Both the position numbers and the translations under genes were made by a program. Source: Algorimicrobium algoritergicola (lineage in GTDB: Bacteria; Bacteroidota; Bacteroidia; Flavobacteriales; Flavobacteriaceae). Taken from it: a stretch of 64,000 nucleotides of DNA. Of this stretch, positions 51,273-59,926 are shown piece by piece. Each line of letters opens with the position of its first letter. Position 1 is the first letter of the stretch. The notes beneath the pieces were generated by a model that saw only the letters and a list, made by a program, of their open reading frames with translations, was not told where the DNA came from and did no database searches. The stretch covers positions 806,001 through 870,000 of the forward strand of contig NZ_VSKL01000001.1 in assembly GCF_008086165.1 (NCBI RefSeq), written 5' to 3'.

Positions 51273-52004
51273 TTAAGAGTAAATCCCTCCATTAATATTA
51301 ATAACTTCACCTGTTATATAAGATGCGCGTTTTGAGGCTAAAAAGGATACGGCATAAGCTACTTCTTCCGGTTCGCCAAAACGGTTTACAGGAATCATGC
51401 TTTTTAGTTCTTTTTCATCCAAATTGGCTGTCATATCCGATTTTATAAAACCAGGTGCTACTGCATTTACGGTAATATTTCGCTTGGCAACTTCTTGAGC
51501 CAATGCTTTGGTAGCGGCTACTAATGCGCCTTTTGCTGCCGAATAGTTGGTTTGCCCAGCTGTACCTTTAACACCAGAAACTGAAGCGACATTGATAATT
51601 CGACCATAGCGATTACGCAATAATTTTTGAATCAGATGGTTGGTAACATTATAGAATCCGTTTAAGGACGTATTTATCACATCTTGCCAATCTTCGGGAG
51701 GCATCCACATAAATAAACCATCTTTTGTAATTCCGGCATTGTTAACAATAACTTCAATTATGGCGTCTTTATTTTGTTCTTGCCAAGCATCTAAAGTAGA
51801 CTTTACTTGATTGGCATCTGTAACATTAAATTGGATTATTTCAGCTGTTTTGCCTAGAGACTCAATGTCTGCTTTAGTTTCTAATGCAGCTGTTTTGTTG
51901 CTGTTATAATTTATTAAAATATGGTAATCCGAATCTTCTGCAAGCTGTTTGCAAATTGCTTTTCCAATTCCTCGAGAACCACCAGTAATTAAAGCACATT
52001 TCAT
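51273..52004 (-). CDS. fabG: 3-oxoacyl-ACP reductase
   Basis: The 243-residue short-chain reductase has TGGSRGIG (residues 7-14), NNAG (88-91), Ser141 region and catalytic Tyr154/Lys158 in YSAAK. It should supply the ketoreduction step of polyene or resorcinol-chain synthesis. It lies 12 bases before the KAS II gene, in keeping with operon transcription. It shares the general fold but is distinct from the stand-alone SDR at 11.9 kb. Confidence 0.93.
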   Translation of the reverse strand: MKCALITGGSRGIGKAICKQLAEDSDYHILINYNSNKTAALETKADIESLGKTAEIIQFNVTDANQVKSTLDAWQEQNKDAIIEVIVNNAGITKDGLFMWMPPEDWQDVINTSLNGFYNVTNHLIQKLLRNRYGRIINVASVSGVKGTAGQTNYSAAKGALVAATKALAQEVAKRNITVNAVAPGFIKSDMTANLDEKELKSMIPVNRFGEPEEVAYAVSFLASKRASYITGEVININGGIYS

Positions 52005-52046
52005 GTATTTGTATTTTTCACGCTATTGTTAGTTTGTGTTTTCAAA

Positions 52047-53174
52047 CTAATAAAATAATTCTAAATTTTCGAACCATAAGTTATTTAATGGTTCGCCTTT
52101 TGTTGTTAGGTATGTCCAGGATTTTTTCTTTTTAACGCGAGCAAGCCCATCAATAAAGCCTTTTGGGTTGTTTTTAGCGAAAATTGAAAATCCTCCGGCC
52201 GTAATTTCATAGTCTTCAGAAATTACTAATTCGCCTTTTTTATTGATAAAACCCCATTCTTTACCTGTTGTAACAGGCGCTAAACCACTTGCGCTAAAAG
52301 TTTCAGCATCTTTATATTGGAACGGAATGATAACGGCACCAGACGTATTAATATAACCCCATTTTTTACCTTCACTTACAGGTGCTAATCCATTTGAGAA
52401 CGCACGCGCTTTATCAAATTTTGGCTCTATAATCCATTCACCTTTGGTGTTAATGAATCCTATTTTATCACCTTTTTTGGCATAGGTGTTTTCTTTATTA
52501 TTTGAAAAATCCCAGATTTTTTCGGCGCCAGAAACTTCTTTAAACTCACCATTAATAATAAGTCCGTAGCGTTCGCCAATATTAGCTACAATTTGACCAT
52601 TGTATTCATTGCTAACACCATCATATTCTGTTTTTACCACATACTTTCCAGTAGCATCAACCAGTCCCCATTTTTCATTTTCTAATACCTTGGCCGAACC
52701 ATTTTCAAAATTAAAAGCTTTAGTGAATTTTGGTTCTACTACAATTTCTCCTTTGGTGTTTATAAATCCAACACCAGATTCTTTTCTGAAAATAGCATAA
52801 CCATTTTCGAAATCGTAAACCTTATCAGTAGATACGTCTTTTAAAACTTGTTCGCCTTTTTTGTTGATGTAAATCCAGTTTTTATCCTTTAAAACAACGG
52901 CTATTCCAGAGTTGAACGCTTTTGTTTTGTCAAATTGTGGTTGGATAACCCATTCACCTTTTCGGTTAATAAAACCCCAAGTTTTTTTGTCTAAAGAGGC
53001 TTCGGCTAAATCATCTGAAAAATTTTTTGCCACTTTAAACTGTGGCTTAATTTGCCAAGTTCCAGTTTTTGTAATATAGCCATAGTCGCCTTTTTCATTA
53101 GCTAATGCTAATTCTTGAGCATGACTAGAAATGCCTAAAAATAGTAGGACGATAAAGAATGCTGTTGTTTTCAT
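52047..53174 (-). CDS. Secreted WG-repeat protein
   Basis: The 375-residue protein has a signal peptide (cleavage near SSHAQ) and about nine WG repeats of roughly 40 residues, each like KWGFINKKGEWVIQPQFD. WG repeats form beta-rich domains of unknown function, common on bacterial surfaces. It is not a known flexirubin enzyme. The gene has a 102-base upstream region with a leader shared with the unlinked lipoprotein gene at 15.2 kb, so it probably has its own regulation despite lying inside the operon. Confidence 0.9.
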   Translation of the reverse strand: MKTTAFFIVLLFLGISSHAQELALANEKGDYGYITKTGTWQIKPQFKVAKNFSDDLAEASLDKKTWGFINRKGEWVIQPQFDKTKAFNSGIAVVLKDKNWIYINKKGEQVLKDVSTDKVYDFENGYAIFRKESGVGFINTKGEIVVEPKFTKAFNFENGSAKVLENEKWGLVDATGKYVVKTEYDGVSNEYNGQIVANIGERYGLIINGEFKEVSGAEKIWDFSNNKENTYAKKGDKIGFINTKGEWIIEPKFDKARAFSNGLAPVSEGKKWGYINTSGAVIIPFQYKDAETFSASGLAPVTTGKEWGFINKKGELVISEDYEITAGGFSIFAKNNPKGFIDGLARVKKKKSWTYLTTKGEPLNNLWFENLELFY

Positions 53175-53265
53175 GTGTTTGTTTTTAATGATTTTTAAAT
53201 GTCACATGTTGTTCGCTAATAATCTTTTTTTGAGATGATAACGCTTTGAACATGCTCGTTTTATA
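53175..53265 (-). promoter_or_regulatory. Conserved leader, copy B, before the WG-repeat gene
   Basis: Read on the minus strand, it begins TATAAAACGAGCATG (53265-53251), as does copy A at 15059. The 22-base block at 53224-53203, with the core TAGCGAACA and CATGTG, has two mismatches to copy A. The A-rich end leads to ACACATG. It lies between the ammonia-lyase stop and the WG gene, so a transcript may start or be regulated here. Confidence 0.65.
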
Positions 53266-53276
53266 ATAAAATTGTT

Positions 53277-54803
53277 TTATGTTTTATTATTAGTGATAAA
53301 ATCTTTAACAAGGTTAACATAAGGATACATAATAACGTCTTCCTTAAATACAGGAACTAACTTGCGAATAGCATCATACATCTTTTTGGTTTTTGAGGAA
53401 ATGCTATCTTGAACCTCAAGAAATTCAATAGCTTGAACAATGGTTATCAGTTCAATAGCAACTACTTCGTAGGCGTTTTCAATAACCTTTTTAGTAATTA
53501 AAGCTGAATTGGTTCCCATACTAACAATATCTTGATTGTCATTATTGTTTGGGATACTATGGACATACATGGGGTTTGATAGCATTTGGTTTTCAGCAGT
53601 AGTGGATGTAGCGGTAAACTGAACACCTTGCATTCCAAAATTTAAACCAAGCTTCCCTAAATTTACAAAAGGCGGAAGCATATCATTTAATCTGGCATTT
53701 AGAAGGTAATTTAATTGACGCTCCGAAAGCATGCTCATTTTAGCGACTACAATTTTAAGCTTATCCATTTCTAACGATACATAATCGCCATGAAAATTTC
53801 CGCCGTGATACACATGTTTCTTTTCAACATCTACAATGGGATTGTCGTTTGCTGAATTTACTTCTTCTATTAAAATATTTTCAACAGAATTTAGTGTATC
53901 TAAAACTGGACCTAGAATTTGTGGCACACAACGTAGCGAATAATACTCCTGTACTTTTTCTTTAAATACAGAAACATCTGCATTTTTACTATATAAGTGA
54001 TGTTCTCTTTTTCGTGTTAGTTTGCTGTCTTGTAAATGCTCACGCATGCTTTCGGCAATTTGACGTTGTCCAACATGCCTTTTAGATTGGTTTAATTCGA
54101 ATGATAAATGATCGTCATAAGCTTTTACTATTTCGTTAATAGCAGCTGAACTACTGGTCATCCATCCTAGTAGTTGACGTGAATATAGCGTGTTTACAAT
54201 ACCAATACCTGTCATTACAGACGTTCCGTTCATTAAGGCTAAGCCTTCACGCAACTCTACAGAAATAGGTTTTAAGTTTTCAATTTCAAAAACATCTTTT
54301 GTGTCTTTACGTTCGCCTTTGTAAAACACTTCACCTTCACCAATTAAAACAAGTGCTAAATGTGCTAATTGCACCAAATCTCCACTGGCACCAACACCAC
54401 CATGTTCATAAATTAATGGTGTAATGTTGCGGTTTATTAATTCTGCCATAAGTTTAATAACCGAAACATGAACTCCAGAATGGCCTAATGATAAGGTGTT
54501 TAATCTGGCAAGCATAGCTGCTTTTACATACATAGGAGCAATAGGTTGCCCTGTTCCAGAAGCATGACTACGAATTAAATTATATTGTAATTGAATACGC
54601 TCTGAATCTTCAATTTTATATTGTGCCATAGGGCCAAAACCTGTGTTGACACCATATATGACTTTGTTTTCGGAAAACTCTTTTAAAAAATTGAAGCTAT
54701 TTTCTACTGTTTCAAGTACCGCTTTGTCTATATGAATAGGCTCATTCTTAAAAATTACTTTATAAAAATCGTCTATTCCTAATTTTCCTTTAAATTCAAG
54801 CAT
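53277..54803 (-). CDS. Tyrosine ammonia-lyase-like enzyme (HAL/PAL/TAL family)
   Basis: The 508-residue enzyme forms the MIO cofactor from Ala139-Ser140-Gly141 in GGVGASGDLVQL. Catalytic Tyr50 is in IYGVNTGFGPMAQ. The selectivity loop reads NLIRSHASGTG, as I recall it in the Flavobacterium johnsoniae tyrosine ammonia-lyase, to which the whole protein is closely similar from memory. It should convert tyrosine to p-coumarate, the aryl starter of the polyene chain. It is the first gene of the long minus-strand run. Confidence 0.93.
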   Translation of the reverse strand: MLEFKGKLGIDDFYKVIFKNEPIHIDKAVLETVENSFNFLKEFSENKVIYGVNTGFGPMAQYKIEDSERIQLQYNLIRSHASGTGQPIAPMYVKAAMLARLNTLSLGHSGVHVSVIKLMAELINRNITPLIYEHGGVGASGDLVQLAHLALVLIGEGEVFYKGERKDTKDVFEIENLKPISVELREGLALMNGTSVMTGIGIVNTLYSRQLLGWMTSSSAAINEIVKAYDDHLSFELNQSKRHVGQRQIAESMREHLQDSKLTRKREHHLYSKNADVSVFKEKVQEYYSLRCVPQILGPVLDTLNSVENILIEEVNSANDNPIVDVEKKHVYHGGNFHGDYVSLEMDKLKIVVAKMSMLSERQLNYLLNARLNDMLPPFVNLGKLGLNFGMQGVQFTATSTTAENQMLSNPMYVHSIPNNNDNQDIVSMGTNSALITKKVIENAYEVVAIELITIVQAIEFLEVQDSISSKTKKMYDAIRKLVPVFKEDVIMYPYVNLVKDFITNNKT

Positions 54804-54842
54804 CTATGATATAATGTTTTTTTTCAATAAATTTGTATAAAT

Positions 54843-54864
54843 AATTACTACTAAAGTAGTTATT
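54843..54864. promoter_or_regulatory. Palindrome in the divergent promoter region of the pigment cluster
   Basis: ACTACT (54847-54852) and AGTAGT (54855-54860) form a perfect inverted repeat with a 2-base spacer, and AAT/ATT (54843-54845 and 54862-54864) extends it with one mismatch. A further ACTACT half-site is at 54900-54905, directly before the halogenase ATG. The site lies 40 bases from both starts, ideal for a regulator controlling both directions. The best match to a -7 box for the halogenase (TATTTTGG at 54861) is imperfect and overlaps the right arm. Confidence 0.55.
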
Positions 54865-54905
54865 TTGGATTGCAAATTTATAATAATTAATGAATTAATA
54901 CTACT

Positions 54906-56162
54906 ATGGGAACAAGTGATATGAAAGTAGATGTTTTAGTTATTGGTGCAGGACCGTCAGGTTGTGTGGCTTCAGCTTATTTACATCAGCAAGGATTAAA
55001 TGTAAAAGTAGTAGAAAAAACAACCTTTCCAAGGTTTGTTATTGGTGAAAGTTTACTGCCAAGATGTATGGAGCATTTTGAAGAAGTAGGCTTGCTAGAT
55101 GCCTTAAAAGCGGCTAATTTTGAAATAAAGCGTGGCGCTCGATTTTTACGAGATGATATTGTTTGCAATTTTGATTTTAGCGATAAGCATTCTGAAGGAT
55201 GGGATTGGACTTGGCAAGTTCCACGTGCTGAATTTGATACAATTTTAGCTAATGAAGTTGAAAAAATGGGTGTTAATATTTCGTTTGAACATGAAGTTGT
55301 AGCAGTTGAAATTGCAGATAACGGCACATCTACCACAACCATTCATGATGCAGACGGAAATCCATATAAAGTAGAAGCCAAATTTATTATAGATTCTAGT
55401 GGATATGGTCGTGTTTTACCGCGATTGCTAGATCTAGATAAACCATCCAGCATTCCAGAACATTCTTCAATTTTTGGTCATGTTAAGGATGTGAATAGAC
55501 CAGAAGGCGAAGAAGGGACTATGATTACCTTTGATGTACTTGATAAAGACACCTGGTTTTGGGTGATTCCGTTTTCCAATGGGGATACAAGTTTAGGCTT
55601 TGTTGGAAAAAATGATTTTATAGATTCATTTGAAGGTGATACATCCGAGCGTTTAAAAACGATGTTTAAACAATCTGATTACTATTATGAGCGCTTTAAA
55701 GATGCGCCATTATTGTTTGAACCAAAAAGTATTAGAAACTACTCCAAAGCGGTTACCAAATTTTATGGAAATGGTTTTGTATTAACCGGAAATAGTGCCG
55801 AATTTTTAGATCCTGTGTTTTCATCTGGTGTTACGTTTGCAACGGAATCAGCTTTAAAAGCCGCCAAATTAATTAGTAAGCAGTTAAATGGAGAACCAGT
55901 TGATTGGGAGGAAGACTATTCTAATTATATTAAATCTGGTGTGGATGTTTTTGCCACCTATGTGAAAGAATGGTATACTGGAAATTTACAAACCTTATTT
56001 TTCCACAGACCTGAAAACCCAGAAGTAAAACGCCAAATTTGTGCTGTTCTAGCTGGATATGTTTGGGATAAAACAAATCCGTTTGTTACTAAACACAACC
56101 GAATTGTTAAAACATTAGCACACCTTATAGATATGGAAAATGAAGCACGAGCTACTGTATAA
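54906..56162 (+). CDS. FAD-dependent halogenase-like oxidoreductase
   Basis: A 418-residue flavoprotein with GAGPSG (residues 14-19) for FAD and the halogenase motif WFWVIP (residues 217-222). Lys75 in FEIKRGARF stands near the position of the catalytic lysine of halogenases. The WQVPRAEFD segment is as in phenol- and pyrrole-type halogenases. Chlorinated flexirubins are known, so ring halogenation is the likely job, but some cluster homologues act as hydroxylases. It is divergent from the ammonia-lyase gene. A flavin reductase partner is not adjacent. Confidence 0.87.
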   Translation: MGTSDMKVDVLVIGAGPSGCVASAYLHQQGLNVKVVEKTTFPRFVIGESLLPRCMEHFEEVGLLDALKAANFEIKRGARFLRDDIVCNFDFSDKHSEGWDWTWQVPRAEFDTILANEVEKMGVNISFEHEVVAVEIADNGTSTTTIHDADGNPYKVEAKFIIDSSGYGRVLPRLLDLDKPSSIPEHSSIFGHVKDVNRPEGEEGTMITFDVLDKDTWFWVIPFSNGDTSLGFVGKNDFIDSFEGDTSERLKTMFKQSDYYYERFKDAPLLFEPKSIRNYSKAVTKFYGNGFVLTGNSAEFLDPVFSSGVTFATESALKAAKLISKQLNGEPVDWEEDYSNYIKSGVDVFATYVKEWYTGNLQTLFFHRPENPEVKRQICAVLAGYVWDKTNPFVTKHNRIVKTLAHLIDMENEARATV

Positions 56163-56165
56163 AAA

Positions 56166-56197
56166 CGGTTTCAAAGTGTTTATATACTTTGAAACCG
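56166..56197 (+). terminator. Hairpin after the halogenase gene
   Basis: A 12-bp perfect stem (56166-56177 with 56186-56197) and 8-base loop directly follow the stop codon. The downstream tail is only moderately T-rich. Confidence 0.75.
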
Positions 56198-56213
56198 CTT
56201 GATTTATTGCTTT

Positions 56214-56243
56214 AGTAAAAGTAAATTGAAATTTACTTTTACT
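56214..56243. terminator. Second hairpin between halogenase and the convergent 56251 gene
   Basis: A 14-bp perfect inverted repeat (56214-56227 and 56230-56243) with a 2-base centre, 7 bases after the minus-strand stop. It is A/T-rich with T-runs within the arms; as a terminator it would serve the minus-strand gene. Confidence 0.6.
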
Positions 56244-56250
56244 AATAGCT

Positions 56251-57927
56251 TTAATATTTCACACTTATTTTAACAAGAACATCTTCTTTTTTCTTTTTGT
56301 AAACTTCAATAATAAATTCTGAATCTGATATTTTTTTAACGCGATTCGTAGAAAACTGATGTGCATTAAAATCTTCAGTTAAATTTCGTGTATCAAAAAC
56401 ACTTCCTCTAGTAACTTCACCACTAGTGTCGTTTATTTTGTAGGATGTAAAATAACCACCTTTTCCATCACTATGTTTACTAGGAAATTCATTTTTGGCT
56501 AATTCCATGTTTTTAACATTATCTAAAAACAGGAGGTAATGATTGCCAGGTGTACTTAAATATGTGTAAGACATTCCACCTTGACCTTTTCTTCCAATTT
56601 GCTTTTTAGGAATTTTATTCATCCAAGCTAAAGAACCATCGGCATTTATTTTTGTAATTAAAATATTGTAATAATGATAGGTGTAATAGGTGCTTTTTGT
56701 TGTGTGATGCTCCTTAATGAAATATTGCTCTCCTACCATTGTTAAACCACCATCATCATGAATAATTAAATCGCGTAAGCGCATGTTCTGTAGTTCGGCA
56801 CCATCATCGTCATCCTCTTCTTTCTTTTTGTTTTTTTCCTTGGCTCTATCGCTTATATACATGTTTATAACCTCTAAAGGAATTTCTTGAGTATAGGTTT
56901 TTAATATATCTCCTTCTTTAGATAGCTTAATGATAACGATGCCATCAGCGCTACTTTTGTTTTGCTTCTTACTGATGAAATTTCCTTTCAGTAAGCCTTT
57001 ATTGTAATAACCAGCGCAAAATAATTGATTGGTTGCGGATTCAAATAGTGTAATGCCATTAATAAATATATTGTTTAATTCTATTTTTGTTTTGGCTATA
57101 TCACTTTGACCTTGTTGTAATCTAAATAATTCAATGTGGTAATTTGCTGTCTCATCCCTTTTCTTCTTCTTATCCTCATTACTATCGTCTTTAAATACTT
57201 TAGCAAGCATATAGCCATCACCTTCATTATCTATGGCAAAGTCTAATAAATCCATTCTACGTTCGGTATATGGCATTTTAAATTCCTTATCCCAAATGGG
57301 AGTCATATCTGAATTAAAAACACTAACGCCTATAATATCATGACTTTTAGTATCTCTTTTTACTTCAGGTTTCTTTCTATATTGAACAAGTATTTTAGAT
57401 GAATCTTGTGAGGTTAAGATGTCAAATTTATCAACAGTTCTGTTGGAAATAGGTATTCCCATAACCGAAACCATGGTTAAGAAAGAGCCTGCTAGTTTAC
57501 CTTCGATATCTACAATTTGAACAGGATCTCCAGTAATCTTGGCAGTATTTACATCAATAGTTAAATAGTATAAACGTTCATGTTGTGTTTTTCGGCCAGA
57601 CCAAGACGAATAAAAGAAGTAAATTTTATCTTTAAGCTGTTTGGTTCCCTCTGGATGATAATTGTCGGGAAGAATTTCTCTGGAATCGTACTCGGTTCTT
57701 ATTAATTCATTCAATGAATTGATATCAAACTGTTGAATATTGAATGATTTCTTTTCTAGTTTTATAGAAATCATTTTATCTTGATGAACGAAATATTGTT
57801 TATTTCCATCAATCACTTCATAAGGCTTACTAACTTCATAGGAATAATCTTCCGAAGTCGTCATTTGACAATAAGAATTAAAGGAAAATGTGATTAAGAT
57901 TAAAAATACAAGGTATTTTTTTTTCAT
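56251..57927 (-). CDS. Large secreted protein of unknown function
   Basis: The 558-residue protein has a signal peptide (ending near SFNSYCQ). The mature part is beta-rich with blade-like repeats (MLAKVFKDDSN, TMVGEQYFIKEH, FCAGYYNKG), which suggests a propeller-like fold, and two highly charged runs (DSNEDKKKKRDE; DRAKEKNKKKEEDDDDG). No enzyme motif is visible. Not part of the pigment operon, being convergent with the halogenase gene. Confidence 0.75.
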   Translation of the reverse strand: MKKKYLVFLILITFSFNSYCQMTTSEDYSYEVSKPYEVIDGNKQYFVHQDKMISIKLEKKSFNIQQFDINSLNELIRTEYDSREILPDNYHPEGTKQLKDKIYFFYSSWSGRKTQHERLYYLTIDVNTAKITGDPVQIVDIEGKLAGSFLTMVSVMGIPISNRTVDKFDILTSQDSSKILVQYRKKPEVKRDTKSHDIIGVSVFNSDMTPIWDKEFKMPYTERRMDLLDFAIDNEGDGYMLAKVFKDDSNEDKKKKRDETANYHIELFRLQQGQSDIAKTKIELNNIFINGITLFESATNQLFCAGYYNKGLLKGNFISKKQNKSSADGIVIIKLSKEGDILKTYTQEIPLEVINMYISDRAKEKNKKKEEDDDDGAELQNMRLRDLIIHDDGGLTMVGEQYFIKEHHTTKSTYYTYHYYNILITKINADGSLAWMNKIPKKQIGRKGQGGMSYTYLSTPGNHYLLFLDNVKNMELAKNEFPSKHSDGKGGYFTSYKINDTSGEVTRGSVFDTRNLTEDFNAHQFSTNRVKKISDSEFIIEVYKKKKEDVLVKISVKY

Positions 57928-58041
57928 GTTATAATTTTAGGTTGGTTTCTACAAATATATATTTTTTGCTCACTTTACATGCCTTACTTAAAATGAAACC
58001 ATCCAATTACACGCCAACACATTGATAGTTAATTACATAAA

Positions 58042-58074
58042 AAAATGGTGAACTCTTAAAGAATTCACCATTTT
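58042..58074 (-). terminator. Terminator after the 58099 gene
   Basis: AAAATGGTGAA (58042-58052) pairs with TTCACCATTTT (58064-58074); read on the minus strand the stem is followed by seven Ts. It lies 24 bases after the stop of the 58099 gene. Confidence 0.85.
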
Positions 58075-58098
58075 GATTTAATAAATACAATCTATTAA

Positions 58099-58701
58099 TT
58101 ATTTTGTGTTTTTGTACATGTGTTTTGTTAATGCTCTAGCAAATATGATATAGGCATCTGCAATTCGTTGACCCGAATTAAAATCAAAACCACCATTGCC
58201 TTGACCTTGGATTTTTGTATAATCTACAGAGAAAATAATGTTTTCTGGATTCTCATTTTTATAAACACTTAATGTCACTTCAATTTTAGAGTTGTGTCTA
58301 ATAACACCCACGTTGTAGCCAGGATAGATCATGGTAGTGTGGATTTTCATTGTGTATTCAGCACTTTCTAGATCTTTATTAACTTTCACTAAATTATTTT
58401 TGTAGCGATCATTAAATGTTTCAATAAACCGAGGTTCATAAAAATCTTCTCGATCTGACAACCACGATGCTTTGAATTTTTCTCCTGAACCAGGTTCTTT
58501 TTCATCACGTTTATCCATTTTGTCCTTTAAAAATTCTTCTTCGGAATCGAATTTTGGAATTTCTAAATTGGAATAATCAAATACTAGATTGTATTCCGTG
58601 ATGCCTTTTAAATCTGACCAATCGCCTTCAGTGACTTTCGCTTTTTGTGAAAAAACAACAGAAGTGGAAATTAGTATTGCAAAAAACAGTAATTTATTCA
58701 T
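58099..58701 (-). CDS. Secreted protein of unknown function, 200 residues
   Basis: Signal peptide (cleavage near VVFSQ) and a charged mature part with a highly acidic/basic run (EFLKDKMDKRDEKEPG). The C-terminal half has beta alternation (AEYTMKIHTTMIYPGYNVGV) and ends with RIADAYIIFARALTKHMY. This resembles Bacteroidota secreted proteins that assess or bind other envelope proteins, but I cannot name a family. It is a single gene with its own terminator. Confidence 0.75.
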   Translation of the reverse strand: MNKLLFFAILISTSVVFSQKAKVTEGDWSDLKGITEYNLVFDYSNLEIPKFDSEEEFLKDKMDKRDEKEPGSGEKFKASWLSDREDFYEPRFIETFNDRYKNNLVKVNKDLESAEYTMKIHTTMIYPGYNVGVIRHNSKIEVTLSVYKNENPENIIFSVDYTKIQGQGNGGFDFNSGQRIADAYIIFARALTKHMYKNTK

Positions 58702-58817
58702 AATGATTAATTTATGTATTAGTTATGAGACTAAAGTAGCAAAACTTCAACATAAAAAGGATACGATGAAATGCGTATTTTTAATATTTGGAATAAATAG
58801 GAAGTTACAATGTCAAT

Positions 58818-59771
58818 TTAGGACTTTGCTTTTTCTGCTAAATTAGCGAGCATGTCTTTGGTAATATCATCTAAAGAAAACTGATGTTTCCAATTCCAGT
58901 CCTTTCGTGCATGACTATCATCAATATTATTTGGCCATGAATCAGCAATGTCTTGACGAAAATCTGGATTATATTCTATAGTAAAACCACTCAATTCTTT
59001 TTTAATAGAATGCACCATGTCTTTAGGTGTGAAACTAATAGCAGCCAAGTTATATGATGAACGAATATGAATATCACTAGCAGGTGCTTCCATAATTTGA
59101 ATGGTTGCCTTAATGGCATCCTCCATATACATCATAGGAAGTTCTGTATTTTCAGAGAGGAAGCAATTGAAATGATTGTCCGCAAGGGCTTTGTGATAAA
59201 TATCTACGGCATAATCTGTTGTTCCGCCTCCAGGTAGTGTTTTCCAGCTAATAATTCCCGGATAGCGAATACTTCTAACATCTACGCCATATTTATTAAA
59301 GTAATATTCGCACCAACGTTCTCCCACCTGTTTGGTAATGCCATACACCGTTGAAGGCTCCATAATGGTATACTGTGGTGTTTCTTTTTTAGGCGTAGTA
59401 GGTCCAAATACAGCAATACTAGAGGGCCAGAATATTTTTTTTATTTGTCCGTTTTTAGCTAAATCTAACACGTTAAATAGTGTGCTCATGTTTAAATCCC
59501 ATGCTTTCATCGGGAATTTTTCGCCAGTAGCACTTAACATGGCAGCCATAAGGTACACCGTGTTTATTTCATATTTTTCAATACAAACTTTGAGGCTCGT
59601 TGAATCTTGCGCATCTAAAATTTCAAAAATACCAGAGTTAACAATATCTAAATTTCCATAGCTTATATCGCTAGCAATTACGTTATCATGTCCATGAATT
59701 TCTCGTAATTTGTAAGTTAGTTCTGAACCAATTTGTCCACAAGCTCCAATAATTAAAATTTTAGATTTCAT
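58818..59771 (-). CDS. tdh: L-threonine 3-dehydrogenase, SDR type
   Basis: The 317-residue extended SDR has GACGQIGSEL (NAD site, residues about 8-17) and the catalytic YGITK. The MKSKILIIGACGQIGSEL opening matches the epimerase-like threonine dehydrogenases known from Flavobacterium and Cytophaga types, distinct from the zinc-dependent family. It oxidises L-threonine to 2-amino-3-ketobutyrate. Stands alone on the minus strand. Confidence 0.9.
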   Translation of the reverse strand: MKSKILIIGACGQIGSELTYKLREIHGHDNVIASDISYGNLDIVNSGIFEILDAQDSTSLKVCIEKYEINTVYLMAAMLSATGEKFPMKAWDLNMSTLFNVLDLAKNGQIKKIFWPSSIAVFGPTTPKKETPQYTIMEPSTVYGITKQVGERWCEYYFNKYGVDVRSIRYPGIISWKTLPGGGTTDYAVDIYHKALADNHFNCFLSENTELPMMYMEDAIKATIQIMEAPASDIHIRSSYNLAAISFTPKDMVHSIKKELSGFTIEYNPDFRQDIADSWPNNIDDSHARKDWNWKHQFSLDDITKDMLANLAEKAKS

Positions 59772-59872
59772 TAACTAGTTTTTTAAAAAATCACTCAAAA
59801 ATAACAAGAATTTACTGATGAAATGATAAATTTAACTTAAAATAATGTCTAGAAAATAAAGTATTATTATAA

Positions 59873-59906
59873 TTGGTAGCTAAAACCCACGAATACAATA
59901 TATTTG
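59873..59906 (+). promoter_or_regulatory. Promoter of the 59927 lipoprotein gene
   Basis: TTG at 59873-59875 and TATATTTG at 59899-59906 match TTG/TAnnTTTG with a 23-base spacer. Transcription would begin near 59913. This excludes an in-frame ATG-like start at 59873 and supports the ATG at 59927. Confidence 0.65.
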
Positions 59907-59926
59907 TAATTCGAGTTATAAAAATT

